Both the position numbers and the translations under genes were made by a program. Positions 33,741-45,031 of a stretch of DNA of 64,000 nt are shown piece after piece. The number at the start of each line of letters is the position of its first letter. The first letter of the stretch is position 1. Source of the DNA: Amoeboaphelidium protococcarum. Taxonomy: Eukaryota > Aphelidiomycota > Aphelidea. Location: positions 806,001 through 870,000 of the forward strand of contig JALECJ010000254.1 in assembly GCA_023515745.1 (NCBI GenBank). The letters run 5' to 3'. The notes beneath the pieces were generated by a model. That model did not search any database. It saw nothing but the letters and a program-made list of their open reading frames with translations, and was not told where the DNA came from.

Positions 33741-34949
33741 TCAGTGAGCCACATGCTAGTTAGGGGAACGAAATGGATTATTCGGATCCACAGGTGATGG
33801 GTATCTACGAGAGTTCTGACGAGACCATGGCGTTAGTGAGACATCCTCAGGTACACGGGTGATCGCGCCTGGGTATCTTTAAACTTGTGGAAGTTAATTT
33901 TCAGGTACTGCCAAGACATTATTCACTGGCTACACACTTTACATCGGACTGGTGTATTAAGGAACAGGCAGTGGTTACACAATAGGCAATGCCGGTGTTT
34001 CCTGTTAATCGTCATTTTTACATGAGGTGCAACAGCGGTAGATTGAGCTGATCATCATCGGCGCCTCCATAATTACGTTTACTCCTACAAAGAAGCCCGT
34101 AGCCAGACCGACGAACAACATGGTGCTGAAGTACACGCCCGAAAAGTATTGATACATCACCAGTCCGAGGAACACCAACATTGCTGATGTCAAAAGTCTT
34201 GATACAGCCAGTGTCAACTTAGGACAAGAGCCGCGTAGGCGTCCAGCTGCAACAGCACTCCAGCTGATTGTTAAGAGGATAAGGTACAACCCAGTAAAGA
34301 ATACAGCGCCAAAAATAAGCAAAACTTTCCCTGGTACCATACCGACCTTGTCAGGAATTTAAATTTGCCTTTTAATTAACGTGGTGGATACGCTTCTTGA
34401 CGCGCTCTACGGAGACTGCTCGTACTACCACGCGCCATACATCAGATCTCGATGATGCTTCATTGCACGATACAACTCTGGTTCAGCATTTCTATGCATA
34501 AATTCCATCAAATTGTCATAATATTCAGCCATAGATTTGGATTCGAAATTTGACATGAACTCATCCGCGACATTCTACGACATATACCCACTCTGTTGGA
34601 ACTAGGATATGATACGAGACAGCGTATTAAAAGTCTCCTCAGGGCTTTACTTACGCACCTTGCGATATAGAATTTCAACATCATTCTACGACGGTTAAGG
34701 AAAGACGAAATCAGATAATACAGTTTCTGCTCTGTAAACCTTGGTATAGAAATCAATCGACGTCATGAACGTATTATCAGTAGCAGATTCTTCATACTAG
34801 CTCCTGACGCCTTGAAATGCATTGACTCGCTTGAGCCATTATTCATCTCGAGCACTCCACGTGGCACCGTAAATTTGAGCCTCAAATTGCTACCAGCTGA
34901 GCAAATACACAAAGAATGCAGCTTTGAACTATCTAATAGTGTGTACCAT
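33741..34949 (-). CDS. Unknown membrane protein with signal peptide and Pro/Gln-rich tail
   Basis: 402 aa in one frame from ATG 34949 to TGA 33741-33743. It begins with a signal-like segment (FKAAFFVYLLSW), then about 180 residues of probably lumenal or extracellular sequence (ATWSARDEQWLKRVNAF; LSRIISQFQQSGYMSQNVA), then three hydrophobic segments: VLLIFGAVFFTGLYLILLTI, LTSAMLVFLGLVMYQYF and MLFVGLATGFFVGVNVIM. A cytoplasmic tail of about 90 residues rich in Pro, Gln and Val follows. No family recognised. TAR codons in the tail align with its Gln-rich composition, and the frame excludes the alternative gene on the other strand. Confidence 0.7.
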
Positions 34950-35165
34950 TTAGTTTACGACGATTTGGTCCGCTGGGCCTGAAAAAAGCTAAAACTTGAT
35001 GATAAGGGGCCCTGAATAGGGAGCGGCGTTTTAAATCTCGATCGCACATCATCGTCGATAGCTCCCCATGTTAGTGGAGTTGAAAGCAACTAGCTAAATG
35101 AGTAACTACTCATTTTATATAATCTTAAACTTCATAACCGTAATACAGAGAAAAATATAAATCAA

Positions 35166-36020
35166 TCAATTCAAAATGATATCCAGAAAGGCATTCGCCA
35201 TTTTAGCACCTCCTTCTATTGATGGTTCTACGCGTTGAACATAATCTTGAGCGCTTTTACCATCCAGAACACTGAACAACGGGAACGCAACAACTTCAAT
35301 GCCATCTAGGCTAATCTTTTGTGTCGCTTCATTGAACAAATACTAAATGATAGCCTGTAATCTTTAAGGTTCACTATCATACTCTAATAGCCACAGCGGA
35401 ACGTTAGCCCAGGACTTGCCTTTCACCTCACAAGGATAATATATCATGTTTACAATGACTTTGCGCGGTTTCTTGTTGCCAATGACGCGTTTAATGTAAT
35501 CTTACACGCGAACGCCAAGTAAATTAACCAAGTGCTGCAGCGGCGCTTTACCACTCAGTATATCAGCTGGTTGGTAGCGGATACTTCTCAAAATTGACCA
35601 GATGGTAGATGGCGTCGGATATAGGGCGACATCATTACCACCAATACTCACGATTAACACGTCGCCATCCTTCATAAACGATGAAATGACCTTGTCACTG
35701 GGTAGCAGTTTATGCTTGCGCTCATTCAAAGTAGTCGCCTCTACAGCCGTGTTGATCGCCACCCATTTGTCACCCTCTTCACGATCTATAATCCCCTTGT
35801 TCAACTGAAAGCTAACGTCAGGTACCATATCAAATAACAAATTCTCATATCCATTGAGTGGTTTCATACGAGGCTAATCTAGAATCCAATATTTGTTATC
35901 AAGGGATGAGTCGCCAGCCAGCCATATGATTGATCTATCATAAAACTTCTCAGCAATTATCATTAAATCAGAATACGGATGACCATGGTATGTTTCATAA
36001 AATTTGCCCTCGAAGATCAT
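35166..36020 (-). CDS. SGNH/GDSL-like hydrolase family protein
   Basis: 284 aa, ATG 36020 (MIFEGKFYETYHGHPYSDL) to TGA 35166-35168. The block IIWLAGDSSLDNKYWILD looks like the G-D-S nucleophile loop of the SGNH fold. DVLIVSIGGNDVALYP carries a GGND, like the block III Asn. Later FPLFSVLDG suits the C-terminal part. SGNH enzymes are esterases or acetyl-hydrolases; substrate unknown. No signal peptide is seen, so probably cytosolic. The frame is open further upstream but without an ATG. Confidence 0.62.
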
Positions 36021-36566
36021 TGATATATAGTTTTGTAAATTGAGTAAAAGGAATTTAATATGTATAATTAAACGTGATTGATTCCCCAATGATCAAAAGG
36101 CAAAGAGAGAAGAATGCGACCCTCACAAGAAACTTGCAAAAATAAGGAGCTTACTCAAAAACTTGAGTATAATTTTATTGGAGTTCAATTCCATGATGTA
36201 CCTCTTTATCATAGTGCAGAGACAGATAGTCCACTGCTATGAAAGCGTGTACAATACCGTCGGAGTGAAACAAAATTCCATTCTGAATTTCAACGCGCGC
36301 CGATCAAAGACGATCGTTCTTACTGCTCGCTCTCCTTATCATCATTCATCGTTCATCATTCATTTTCATCATCTTCATCAGTCGCGATCATTGTCATTCT
36401 GTCGACCGCCCGCTCGACCGACCGACCGACTACAAGACTAAAGAGCGCTGAGTAAGTGGCTTGAGCATCGGCATTTCAATCCTCCCCTGCTTGTGAAATT
36501 AAACGTTTCCGTATAATACAAGGCATAAGAAGGGTGATTTGAACTAGTTGTCTGCGTGGATTAGCG
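36021..36566. promoter_or_regulatory. Upstream region between two divergent genes, with simple repeats
   Basis: No gene seen. Contains a (TCATCAT)-like cluster at about 36338-36380 and a (CGAC) cluster at about 36410-36430. Confidence 0.4.
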
Positions 36567-38760
36567 ATGTAATTACATAGAAAGACAGCTGTCAAGATCT
36601 CGGTATGCATTCTAGTCTGGGTATTCATCTCATTGCTCATATTTAATTAAAGAGTCTGGACCTCCACCAGGCACCTAATCTCTCGCTATAGCGCTGATAA
36701 TTTAGGTAATATATACTTTTTGAGAAGCTGACTTTTATGCTGACCATTCTTATATTCCAATTTCATGTGTAGAATGGTATAGAGATTTTGTGGACAATCA
36801 GTATAAAATCCTTAATGGTGAGAAACGCTTCAGAGCTGTGCTTATTTACTTTCATCCTGCCACTGGTAATTGTAATCGGATTATGAGCCTCGTATCTGGA
36901 TTCCTTTTGGCTCTAGTCACCAAGCGTGCTTTAATACTGGATTGGGACAATTAAGATTCAATGTCTCTTGGTCCTGAGGAGATATCGTAGGCCTCATTTT
37001 ATGATCTATTCGCCAGATTGCCATTTCCCTTTCTAAAGTCTGAAATTGGATTTAATCTTAAAAGATATAGCAGTGTTAATTTATTCAAGAAGAACGGTGT
37101 TTACATTGATAACTGCTTTGACTTGTCCACTCTGGATTAGTATGATATTCTGAAAATTGATTATTACTTGTATTGGGGTCATATCATCACCCAGAATGAC
37201 TTGTATGCCGATTACATGCAATAGATTGGGTATCCAGTATTTAAGCGTGTATCAGACTTGTTATTCCAGCCCAGCGTCGCTGTTTAAGCCATAATGGATA
37301 GGAAGGATATTGAATGTGGTGTTGGAGTGTAGATACGCCGTCGATGGGATAGACCGGCTGCGACTGACTAATAATACGCTGATGCTTCTCTTTACTTGAG
37401 GAATCTAAGTTTAGTGGGTAGTGATAGGCCACTGGTGTTGGCCAATGATCTTCCTATTGACATGTCTCGTTTCAGTTATGGTATTAATAATAGTACCATC
37501 GAGCTTACCGATCCGAACAATGTGTGCAGAACGGGTACTTAATGCATATAGGAAGGCATCGCTGACATGTTCTTGCTCAGTAAATGCAAGCAATTGATAA
37601 CTACATTCAGTTCAACCTTTGCGCGGTGTAGTGCTGGGTTTTCTAATACTAGGCCGTTCGTCATGTAACCAAGTGGGCAGTACTATCAAGAGTTTACATC
37701 GGAACCGCTTGAAGCTGGTGCACTTGAGCACGGATTCGAGATTATGCCTCATAGTACCAAGAAGTGCTCCATATACAGAGGCCATTTCCAATTGATTGTT
37801 GAGTCTATAGGCGCGTAATCTGCGGCCATTAGCTGGATTGCTCCGTCATTTGGTAAACACAAGTATATTGTGACTATTGAGCAACTGTCTCCGTCGCCAT
37901 TGTCCGATTTGGCTGATGGTGTCCACATTGATGATAAGCGCGTTATATCTAAATCCTCTCATCAGATATTTTCATCTGAGAAGTAGCTGCGTCAAACTCT
38001 GACTGATTTGAAAGCTGATACTTAGTACCGTGTCAAAATATGGTTTCGCACATTAACGTCCAGACATGTTAGTGTTTGGAAGCAGTTTAGGACTGACGTT
38101 CAGCAGGATTCCTTTGTGCCTCCACTTCCGCCGTTGAATGTCAGTCATTTGAATGACCTTCACATAAGAGAGCATAATTTTGTAAAATATCCAGCTGCTG
38201 TATTTGTACGTAGTTCTCGGGGACAAACCCAACTTAAGGTTTGGCTTCGAAGGTTCGATATCTATTTCAACTTGAAGTTTAATTATGATGTTGTGATTGC
38301 TGCTTTAGAAGACACTGTTAATACTTTGAATGTGCCAGAGCTGAGAGATGTCTCTTACTCTAAATTGATCTTCGGAAGAGCTAGTTTAGATGTATGTTCT
38401 TTCATTGTACCTAAGTTAAATGATGATAACTTGTTTCATATCAACTATGAGTATTTATGGATAGTAGATGATGACCTTCTGTTAGTTGATACGATTTAGA
38501 AAGACCCTGCCCAGATGTTGAAAGATTAAAGTGCAGCTTTCGGCACTTTTAATAAAATGCCAGATGTTAATGACCATTAAAATACTACGCTCTCGGTGCA
38601 ATTTTTGAGTGCAGTATATAAAGTCGAGGCGTTGTAGAAGATCTGTTAGGATAGTGGTTAGTTCACATTGGATTACCTGAAGAAGGCTAAATTAAAGCAT
38701 TTGAATCTAAGTTTGCAGGTGAAGCTTATTTAATCTTCTACTCAATTAAAATAAAATTGA
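36567..38760 (+). CDS. GT37-like fucosyltransferase with fibronectin type III domain (type II membrane protein)
   Basis: Exons 36567-36705 and 36773-38760 (intron 36706-36772, 67 bp, GTAATA...TGTAG, phase 1) give 708 aa. Residues about 7-28 (TAVKISVCILVWVFISLLIF) form a signal anchor, placing the enzyme in the Golgi lumen. GNCNRIMSLVSGFLLALVTK resembles the GDP-fucose-binding start of GT37 (xyloglucan-type) enzymes, and VGVQIRRRWDR the conserved Arg motif. After about residue 400 an FN3-like unit follows (ISWIAPSFGKHKYIV; then LKADTQYRVKIWF). The last 230 residues are unrecognised. Donor and acceptor are inferred from the fold only. The start is fixed by splicing, since the exon-2 frame has no suitable ATG. 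Confidence 0.7.
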
Positions 38761-38810
38761 TTAGAACTGATAAATTAAAGTTTGCTTTTGAAGTTGTTAT
38801 TGTGTGATGT

Positions 38811-41800
38811 TCATTTCTCTTCATTGATATGATTTACCATTCTTGATGCGTTCATTATGCGTTGGTGAAGCGTATACTTTACAGAATCTTTCGCAATTAT
38901 CTTACTCGACTTCACATCCTGGCCATCAGATAGGGCACAAGTCGCGCAGTAAATCAAAATGTCTTATCTTATGCTGCTAATCTCAGAGCTGAGATAATAT
39001 ACTGACTTCTTATACCGAGAAGTCGATTACGAAGAATGAGCCTAAGTACTACCACCAAAAGTAGGAATATCCAAGGACAGAACATTGTTAATGAGCTTAG
39101 AGAGCCTCTCCTGCTTAAGCTGAGCATTCTAATTTTACAGATGCTAAAGATAACGACGCGACTTTAAATCAGACAGCTAGGATACAGTCTCATTCACCTA
39201 AAACTAACCAGATCGTTGCAGTTACTATTACTGATCAATTCTTTTGTTCTCGCTGAGACGTTTATTTTCAATCTATAAGGCATCCATCTCAATCTGTAAA
39301 GTCTCCATTGCATCTTGATATAATTTAATTTGCTCCAGCAGTTTCTTTTGCTCCTTCTCGTAATTGTCCACAACAGAAGACTTTGATCTCAAATCCTATA
39401 ACTTCTTTTCCAGCAGCTACAGCTTTATAGCATTCTACTGCAAGAGATCATCCTTTAATTTAAGATCATTGGACAATCTGGAAAGCTGCTACTCTAAAGC
39501 TGATACCTTGGAACTTTGCTTCACCTCCTCTTAATACTTCTCCTTTAGATCATGAGCAAATCTTGACCAGAGTGGAGTAAAGTCATCATCACTATCCATA
39601 AAGTTGGACTTATCACTAATATCATCAAGTAACAAAGACAGCTAGGTGCGCAGACTATTATCAGTCACTGCAACATATTTAGAAGATGCAGAATCCTCCT
39701 GCTTTAATTGCTACTCAAGCACAGTCACTACTTTGCTGATAATTTTCTACATCTGACCACTAATAACCTCATTACAAAGTACATCTTTCCTAGGAGTTGA
39801 TATGGAATCTTTAGCTTGCCGCGCCTTCATGATTAGAACATTTACATCGCTGTCGGTATCATCATTAGAAGCAGTTCCTGACCTCGTCATTAGTCGGATC
39901 AAAGCATCAAGCAAATGCACCAGAGATTGCTGACTGCAAATGAAAGTCTTCAACGTACTAGAAGAGAGTAAACCTAAGATCAATTTCAACACACCAGGGC
40001 CATCTTCAATACCACCTTACTCTTCCTGAGATATTATCCGACTAATAGTTTTATCTAAATTCATATCCAAAGATTTTAAATGCACAACCATTCCGGCATA
40101 TAACCGCACTTACACAGCATCACATCTCTCGAACGAAACTACTATCAATTACATTATACAACAAGACAGAGACAGAAGACTATCAAAGCAGCTGATCTAA
40201 CGTCTAAACGCATCATTACTAATACCTTAATCTTATAAAGACAACGCCTTCTAAATTGTTAACAACTTTCCATACACTTGGAGGGCATAGAAATAAACAT
40301 CAATCTGCTAGTCTTGATACAAAGCACTGGGCACAAAACAGCTAAATACTTCATTCTTCTAGAGTTGAACATAAAGTTGAGACTTTAGCACGTCCAGTTC
40401 GATATTTCTTCTAGCAAACTTTAGACTCGTCTTGTTTAACTAAATACTCAATTCTCTCATTTCAGAGGACTGACTTTACAAAGGCGCAGAATCAGCTGAC
40501 TACTTGCTCTCAGTCAAGTGCATGATATCATTTTACAACGTTTCCACTAACCGTCTAAACTATTCTATAGACTACTAATATGCTTCACACTGTTTATCCT
40601 TAACAGCGACAATTACCTACAGCTCTTTCAAATCCTACTCCCTCTCTTCCAACTCTGCCTGTAAATCCCGTAATGCCTCCTGATTAGTGAACTCCAACTC
40701 GTCATTCAAATCACGAAGTGTCTCCAATTCTTCAATCTGCACCATAAGACTGTCCACTTCCTCCTGTAGGCGAATATTCTCAAATGATAGCTAGTCCATC
40801 ACAAAACTACTACTACTAGCCTCATCAAGTTACTCTTTGAGATAGTCCAACTGTTTCCTCAACTCTTAAATCTCCTACTAAGCGGCAAAATACTTGCTCT
40901 AAATTTCCTAAAGGTTACTCAACTCCTTCACTTTTCTACTCAATTCCAACTACAAATCATCCTTCACCTATTTTAATTAGATCAATGCAAACTTTAGCTA
41001 CTTTTAATCAACTTGCAATTTATCATTAACCTCTGAAGATGCAGATTACTCATTCTACTACATATCCTCCAACTACTGCTGCTATTCCAATTACAGTTCT
41101 TCAATTTCCATTTACAAAATCTCAATTCGCTCATCAGCCAGCTCCTTATCTAGCTGTAAAGATTCATAATCTGATGATAATTGTGTGTACTAAGCCAAAA
41201 CTTTCTCATACTTTAACGTCAAATCCCGAATCTTGGCCAAATCTTTACTCCTCAACTCTTCATTTCTCTAAATCAGTAATTTCAGCTAAGTGACACTTCC
41301 AACTTGTTATTATTATTAATGTTGCTGCTGTTACTTCTTTTGCTATTCCTATTACATTGCAACTGATGATGATGACTATTGTACCGTGGTATTCTATTTA
41401 AACGTGGTACTAGATGGAACCATAGTTTAGCGCCTAGAGGGCCGCCTGCCCAACTCACCCGCGCCACTTAATGACTCCTCTCTAATGGTCTCATTCTCAG
41501 TACTACCAGAACTTGCCTTAACACTGCCAGATTATTAAGAAGCTCCCTTCATTATTGGCATACTCTAACGCTTATTCTTCATCTCCAGACTATTATGACT
41601 GCCACTAGAAGCTGGTTTATTAACATCATTGGTTCGAAGCTTTGATTCTAGTTGGAATGATCGCACAAATAGACCATGATTATTAGGACATGTGAAATAC
41701 CGTTCACCGTTAACACTTCCATCGTTCTTACCATTAGGCTCAGCCAGTTCAATACCGACCCACTCACCGGTACTAAACTTTGTGCTACCAATAAACTTGA

Positions 41801-41861
41801 TCACACCCTTGCCATAATTTGACAAATCCACAGAATCACCAACCTTGTGCTTCACATTCAT
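38811..41861 (-). CDS. DCTN1: Dynactin p150Glued-like subunit (CAP-Gly, coiled coil)
   Basis: 1016 aa, ATG 41861 to TGA 38811-38813. N-terminal CAP-Gly domain, residues about 5-70: GVIKFIGSTKFSTGEWVGIE, with the microtubule-binding GKNDGS. A Ser/Gln linker includes a long TAR-coded polyQ region near 41285-41340. Residues about 190-540 are coiled coil (ELADERIEILQMEIEELQ), then a helical block (GVLKLILGLLSSSTLKTF) and a second coiled coil at about 720-900. This is the layout of p150Glued/NIP100, which joins dynein to microtubules and cargo. Other CAP-Gly coiled-coil proteins (CLIP170) lack the central helical block, but I rely on layout, so the subunit call is not certain. Confidence 0.78.
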
Positions 41862-42494
41862 TAATATAATTTTATTTGATTTAAAAAGTAATATGAAGAA
41901 CTCTCCAGCCAATAGTATTAAGAATAACGTTTATAACACTGAAAAAGCACAGCCAGACAGGCAGACAGACTGACTGACGTATTCGAAAGAATACCTTAAG
42001 TACCGTACTGTAAGTGAGAAGCGTTGACGAAGACGCGCGAGTTCTCGGGTGAATTGAAGGAAATTTGATCACGCGCGCGTATTGTTTCAGGGCGGACGCC
42101 GTCTATACTGATTCCCATTGTCTGCACTGATCGTGAGCGGCCGTGGTTTCAATAGTGTCAATACATACAGTTGATATTTAAGACAGGATGCTCTGTACGT
42201 GTAGATTGTCCCCTTGTTATGATATAAATTAGTTTTTATTGCATTAACGCTTCTGATTGGTAGTGTCGCTATAAATATCATGCATATCACCGTTGCTATA
42301 ACATCTGCCCGTGTTGCTTTATCCTGACTCTACACCTCTCTTCAATACAGCTAACACGGCAACGTACATCCAATAAATTATTATACACCTATTGTATAAT
42401 ATCGGTTTAATAACTATCTAGAACAATACTCACTCTAACTTTGATTAGACTATATTGAAAGCATAGTGCGTGTTTGCATAATTGATTCTGAAAA
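41862..42494. other. Gene-free region between p150 and the surface-protein pair
   Basis: No supported gene. The short open frames here lack homology and are interrupted by TGA. It should hold the p150 promoter (-) and the upstream region of the surface protein, possibly with an unseen signal-peptide exon. Confidence 0.35.
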
Positions 42495-43712
42495 ATGGAT
42501 TACTTCTTCAATGAAATTTAGTTAGGTGGCGAGTCCTACTGTTATGGGGCAGTGTAGAAGCATTTAAGCGATGAGATTCTGGTTCCTTGTCAGACATTGA
42601 ATCCCAACATGGCTTACTTGGTCTCTATTAATCCTAGCAATTTCTCGCGTTACTCCGTTGCTTTTCAACAGTCCTTGACCACATAATGGCAATTCAAGTC
42701 TATTGTGCTGGACTCTACTGATAACATATTCATGCTGATGCAAGGTCCCATTACGTCTGCAAATTTATTGGTTTCAGTGAACAAATTAAACTCGAATTAC
42801 AGCCTTGTGTCTTCCTATCTACTGGATGGCGATTCCGTTGGTGTTTATGGAGTCAGCTTATCTATTACGTCGGGTGCAATTACATAGGATGGAGACTTGC
42901 TTTACATTGGGTCTTAGTATATAACGTTGACTGAAAATGGCAGTTACGTAAAGCAGCCAGAGGATTCAATGTACGGCATCCTGTATAAGAATGGCACCAT
43001 TGGGCCACGATAGGTGAGGTATAGTCCTTAAGTAGTGGATTATTTGACGGATATTGACACTTTTGATGGGAGGACTTTCGCTTTAGTGGGCAAGTATAAT
43101 ATGTCTGGCGCTGTGTATTTTGTGCATGCTAACCTCTCTTTAATTGGATTCTAATATACTGGTGGTAATGTGGTTGATGCGTCTTACTCCTCTGTCTATG
43201 CCACTCAGTAGTATTTTTATACGGCTGGGCCTCGACTTGCGGTAAACGATACTAACTATGAGGCTGCACTGACCAGGTTTCATCGGGCAAATTTTACACA
43301 AGATCTGAGGTTTAGGCCTTTAATATTTACTACTGGCAAAAGCTTGTACATCTCAGATTTTTTCATGGATGAGTCGAAAGATCTAATCTATGCTGCCGTT
43401 AATGTTACTGGAGATGAGTATAGAGGATTTGGCTACTTGAAGCTGTAGGCGTCCAATATCTTAAATCTCTAATCTGAAATTTATTCTTCATCATACTATG
43501 TGCCAGTGTCAATCAATCTGCTGCGTAACGAAAGCGTGATTATGACAGGCTCTGGTCTGGTGACTGGGTCTATTCCTTTCTACTGGGTTGAAAACTCTAC
43601 TTATGCCTCTGCCTCGCCGCCGGTTGTTGTTTCGTCCGCACTTATTACTGCGTCCACATCCACGGTCTCTACGTCAACAACGTCCACCACCAGCACGCTC
43701 ACTCCTACTGCA

Positions 43713-43750
<38 letters not shown>

Positions 43751-44747
43751 GTCCACAACAACTCCTAGGACTACCACTACTATTAAGACGTCCACAACAA
43801 CTACTAGGGCTACTCTGTCTACTACATCCACAAGTACAACCACTCTTACGACTACGACAATTACTCCTAGGACATCTACTACGACTACTACTACGACCAC
43901 TACAACTAGCACTACTACTACTACGACCACTACCACTACGACACCAACTAATACAACGACAACGACTTCCAGTACAACGAGACCGACGACTACGACTACT
44001 TCATTGGTAACTAGTAGTATAAATCCGCTGTAAACAACCACCTCGAGTGTATACGATCTTTTGACACCTCTGCCATTGTCAATCAAAGCCATCACGACTT
44101 CAACTACAGCAGATAGCACAGCAACCCTATACTCGTCCACATCTGCTGCTTAGCTTCCTAGTAGCGCTAATTTTGACTCCTAAAGCTCTGCTGCCACGAC
44201 GAAATCTGCTGGACCGATGACATTACCTGAGTCTATGGATTCGTTCAATTTGAGTACCGTCTCTGCTACAAGCCTATGGTCAACTAGTAATTAATTGACA
44301 GTATTGGGTGACAGTGTGACCGTCAGTAATCAAAAACTTACATAGTAAACAACTCCACAGGGTACGCCTAAAGTGTCTGAGTTTATTACATTTGGTATTG
44401 GCAACTCTGTTTTTAATTCTCAAACTGTGGCTGGTGGTGACAGTGGTAATAGCAATACAAACAGCAATAATGTGTCTGGTAATTAGAACTCCGGAGCAGT
44501 GTCCTTCTTCTCTGATACGAACAAATTGGCAGCTGTCGCAGCAGCATTTGTAGTTCTGGTCAGTATTATGATGTACGCGTTGGCCAAGTGTGTAAAGAGG
44601 CGTAAGGCTAGAAAGTGGGCATAGTAAAACAGTTACAACAACACAACAACCACCACCACAACGATGGGTATGAACGGGATGACGGCCATGAATGCCACCA
44701 TCCCACTGCAGTAGACGACGATGTTGTAATACAACCAGCAAAATTGA
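42495..44747 (+). CDS. Mucin-like surface protein 1 (Thr-rich stalk, single TM)
   Basis: 750 aa, ATG 42495 to TGA 44745-44747. Residues 1-370 form a globular domain with repeated short strands (SSYLLDGDSVGVYGVSLS; DGRTFALVGKYNMSGAVYFV). Then about 300 residues of Thr/Ser-rich, ACT/ACA-repetitive stalk (43620-44030 and beyond), likely O-glycosylated. One TM segment (LAAVAAAFVVLVSIMMYALA), a basic stop-transfer (KCVKRRKARK) and a 45-residue tail with MNATIPLQQTTM follow. A neighbouring gene has the same plan and tail. No signal peptide is visible, so a small first exon may be missing (an ATTTAG acceptor-like site lies at about 42515-42520). Possibly an adhesin. Family not recognised. Confidence 0.75.
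43700..44010 (+). repeat. ACT/ACA trinucleotide-rich repeat (poly-Thr stalk)
   Basis: Imperfect tandem ACT/ACA/ACG codons encode long Thr tracts within the mucin-like stalk. The repeat makes open frames on all readings, which explains the antisense poly-Val ORF. Confidence 0.85.
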
Positions 44748-45031
44748 ATTAAATTATGATTGTTAAAAAAAGGCTATGAGAATAATACAGAAAATTAATG
44801 TAATATAACTTTCATAACTTTACCAACACCTTCAGTTTCTGTGTGCGATGAGTGCGAACTACCGTCGTGATTGGCAGCTAATTTTAGATTGGAGGTGGTG
44901 CATATAATGTTAATGCTCTAAATTAACAGCATTACCGCCTTCTTTTCACTTTAATAACCAACAATCACACCCTCTTTTTGACATTCAATCGATAATTGAT
45001 AATCTCTGGCTATTTTAATTGATTTATTAAT

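Noticed and set aside
33773-34051. Two-exon plus-strand ORF with a 54-bp GT-AG intron
   Set aside because: The minus strand here is the Pro/Gln-rich tail of a 402-aa membrane protein with one continuous frame, so the plus-strand model is a shadow.
43601-44140. Long antisense poly-Val ORF
   Set aside because: It is the reverse reading of the ACT/ACA poly-Thr stalk; the repeat keeps all frames open.
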